Part shown: in pieces, positions 4,862 through 5,735 of the stretch | How positions within the stretch are numbered: the first letter of the stretch is position 1 | Layout of the letters: each line of letters opens with the position of its first letter | DNA from: Paludibacteraceae bacterium | GTDB taxonomy: Bacteria; Bacteroidota; Bacteroidia; Bacteroidales; Paludibacteraceae | NCBI GenBank assembly: GCA_947471245.1 | Contig: CANIXM010000145.1 | Coordinates: 1 to 5,735 of the forward strand | Length of the DNA: 5,735 nt | Reading direction: 5' to 3' | Program-made: the position numbers and the translations under genes | Notes under the pieces: generated by a model | Seen by the model: only the letters and a program-made list of their open reading frames with translations | What the model was told of the DNA's origin: nothing | Database searches by the model: none

Positions 4862-5735
4862 GTTTGTACGGCACCACCAATGCACAAGAAGCCTACAAAA
4901 TTCAAAGTCCGAACAAAAAAATTACGGTTACAGTCCAAAACCTAAAAGGAAATCTGAGTTATTCCATTCAATATGGTAGCTCCACGGTGTTGAACCCATC
5001 CAAACTGGGCGTAGTACGTGAAGATGATGATTTTTCTCAAAGCCTTGCCACCACTTCATTTTCATCGGCAAAAAAGATAAGTGACAAATACACCATGTTG
5101 CAAGGGAAAAGACGCCTTTGTAAATATGAAGCCAATGAGGCAACCCTCCACCTGAAAAGCGCCAAAGGCAACCCCATGGATGTAATCTTCCGTGTATCTG
5201 ATGATGGTGCCGCGTATCGCTACTATTTCCCAAACAAGACTCAGGAAATCAAGAAGATAAAACTCGAAATGAGTTCGTTTAAATTTCAGCCTGATTCACA
5301 AGCATTTATGTCACATAGCCCCAATGCCAAAACTGGCTGGGAAGGATGTGAACCTGCTTATGAAAAGGTTTATGTGCAAGGTATAGTAGGCACACCTGCA
5401 CCATTCGATGCTGGCTGGGTGATGCCTGCACTGTTCCAATCGGGCAATGTGTGGATAGCACTCACCGAAGCGGCAATGGATGGCGACTACTGTGCAGCGC
5501 GCCTCAGCCAACAATCACCAGAGGGGGAATACTCCATTCAGTTTCCACAACCAAACGAAAACATCACCGGAAAAGCCACTTATCCAGAGTCTGCTTTGCC
5601 TTGGTACTCCCCTTGGAGAGTAATGTGTATTTCCGATAATCTGGGAACCATAGTAGAATCCACCTTGGGCACCGACCTTGCCACACCTGCACAATACGAT
5701 GTGACGAAATGGGCAAAATTTGGTATATCATCTTG
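4825..5735 (+). CDS. Glycoside hydrolase family 97 (SusB-like), N-terminal part, runs off the window
   Basis: The frame is open from the ATG at 4825 to the window end (303 full codons plus two bases). MKKTAFLLILFLSLYGTTNA is a signal peptide with cleavage after Ala20, so the protein reaches the periplasm or outer membrane; no lipobox is seen. Residues about 24-285 match the N-terminal beta-sandwich domain of GH97: an SPNKKITVTV opening, SKLGVV (59-64), DDGAAYRYYFP (126-136), WIALTEA (210-216) and YSPWRVM (261-267). GH97 members are exo-acting alpha-glucosidases or alpha-galactosidases that need calcium. The (beta/alpha)8 barrel with the catalytic residues lies outside the window, so inverting or retaining type and sugar specificity cannot be told. 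Full length would be about 650-700 residues. There is no Shine-Dalgarno sequence; the start is preceded by AATTCAAAA. It is separated from the upstream pair by 615 bases and is probably transcribed on its own. Confidence 0.9.
   Translation, partial: MKKTAFLLILFLSLYGTTNAQEAYKIQSPNKKITVTVQNLKGNLSYSIQYGSSTVLNPSKLGVVREDDDFSQSLATTSFSSAKKISDKYTMLQGKRRLCKYEANEATLHLKSAKGNPMDVIFRVSDDGAAYRYYFPNKTQEIKKIKLEMSSFKFQPDSQAFMSHSPNAKTGWEGCEPAYEKVYVQGIVGTPAPFDAGWVMPALFQSGNVWIALTEAAMDGDYCAARLSQQSPEGEYSIQFPQPNENITGKATYPESALPWYSPWRVMCISDNLGTIVESTLGTDLATPAQYDVTKWAKFGISS

Noticed and set aside
4928..5639. Open frames at 4928-5233 (-), 5311-5514 (-) and 5451-5639 (+)
   Set aside because: All overlap the GH97 frame, which is far better supported by signal peptide and conserved motifs.
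1..5735. CRISPR array, tRNA or rRNA
   Set aside because: No regularly spaced identical repeats and no tRNA cloverleaf or rRNA-like segment was seen on either strand.

Overview
The window looks like chromosomal DNA from a member of the Bacteroidota. Two proteins end in type IX secretion system (T9SS) C-terminal sorting domains. A third gene is a GH97-family glycoside hydrolase, typical of this phylum. Intergenic DNA is AT-rich and the genes start without Shine-Dalgarno sequences. The presence of T9SS substrates points to an environmental polysaccharide degrader rather than a typical gut Bacteroides, but the genus cannot be told from the sequence.

Layout, left to right. Positions 1-610 hold no intact gene. 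This stretch is strikingly C-rich and G-poor on the + strand (hand count 137 C to 52 G in the first 600 bases). It contains a decayed copy (about 131-210) of the leader and signal-peptide start of the GH97 gene that lies 4.65 kb downstream. Positions 611-2284 encode a secreted SGNH/GDSL-type hydrolase with a C-terminal T9SS tail. Positions 2311-4209 encode a secreted right-handed parallel beta-helix protein, also with a T9SS tail; its reading frame runs back into the stop codon of the first gene, so the two are probably co-transcribed. Positions 4210-4824 are a 615-base intergenic region with two structured, repeat-like blocks (about 4365-4480 and 4551-4745) rich in inverted repeats. From 4825 to the window end runs the N-terminal 303 codons of a GH97 enzyme (alpha-glucosidase/alpha-galactosidase family, SusB-like). 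It has a signal peptide and continues past the window.

Inferred biology: the SGNH hydrolase could remove acyl (for example acetyl) groups from a polysaccharide. The beta-helix protein could bind or cleave the same chain at the cell surface or outside the cell, and the GH97 enzyme could act on released oligosaccharides. No SusC/SusD pair, regulator or transporter lies in the window, so membership in a classical polysaccharide utilisation locus is not shown. The least ordinary signals are the diverged GH97 leader duplicate flanking the T9SS gene pair, the altered block I and block V motifs of the SGNH protein (GMS for GDS, NxxH for DxxH), and the nested-palindrome intergenic blocks. No wholly new defence or mobile system is visible.
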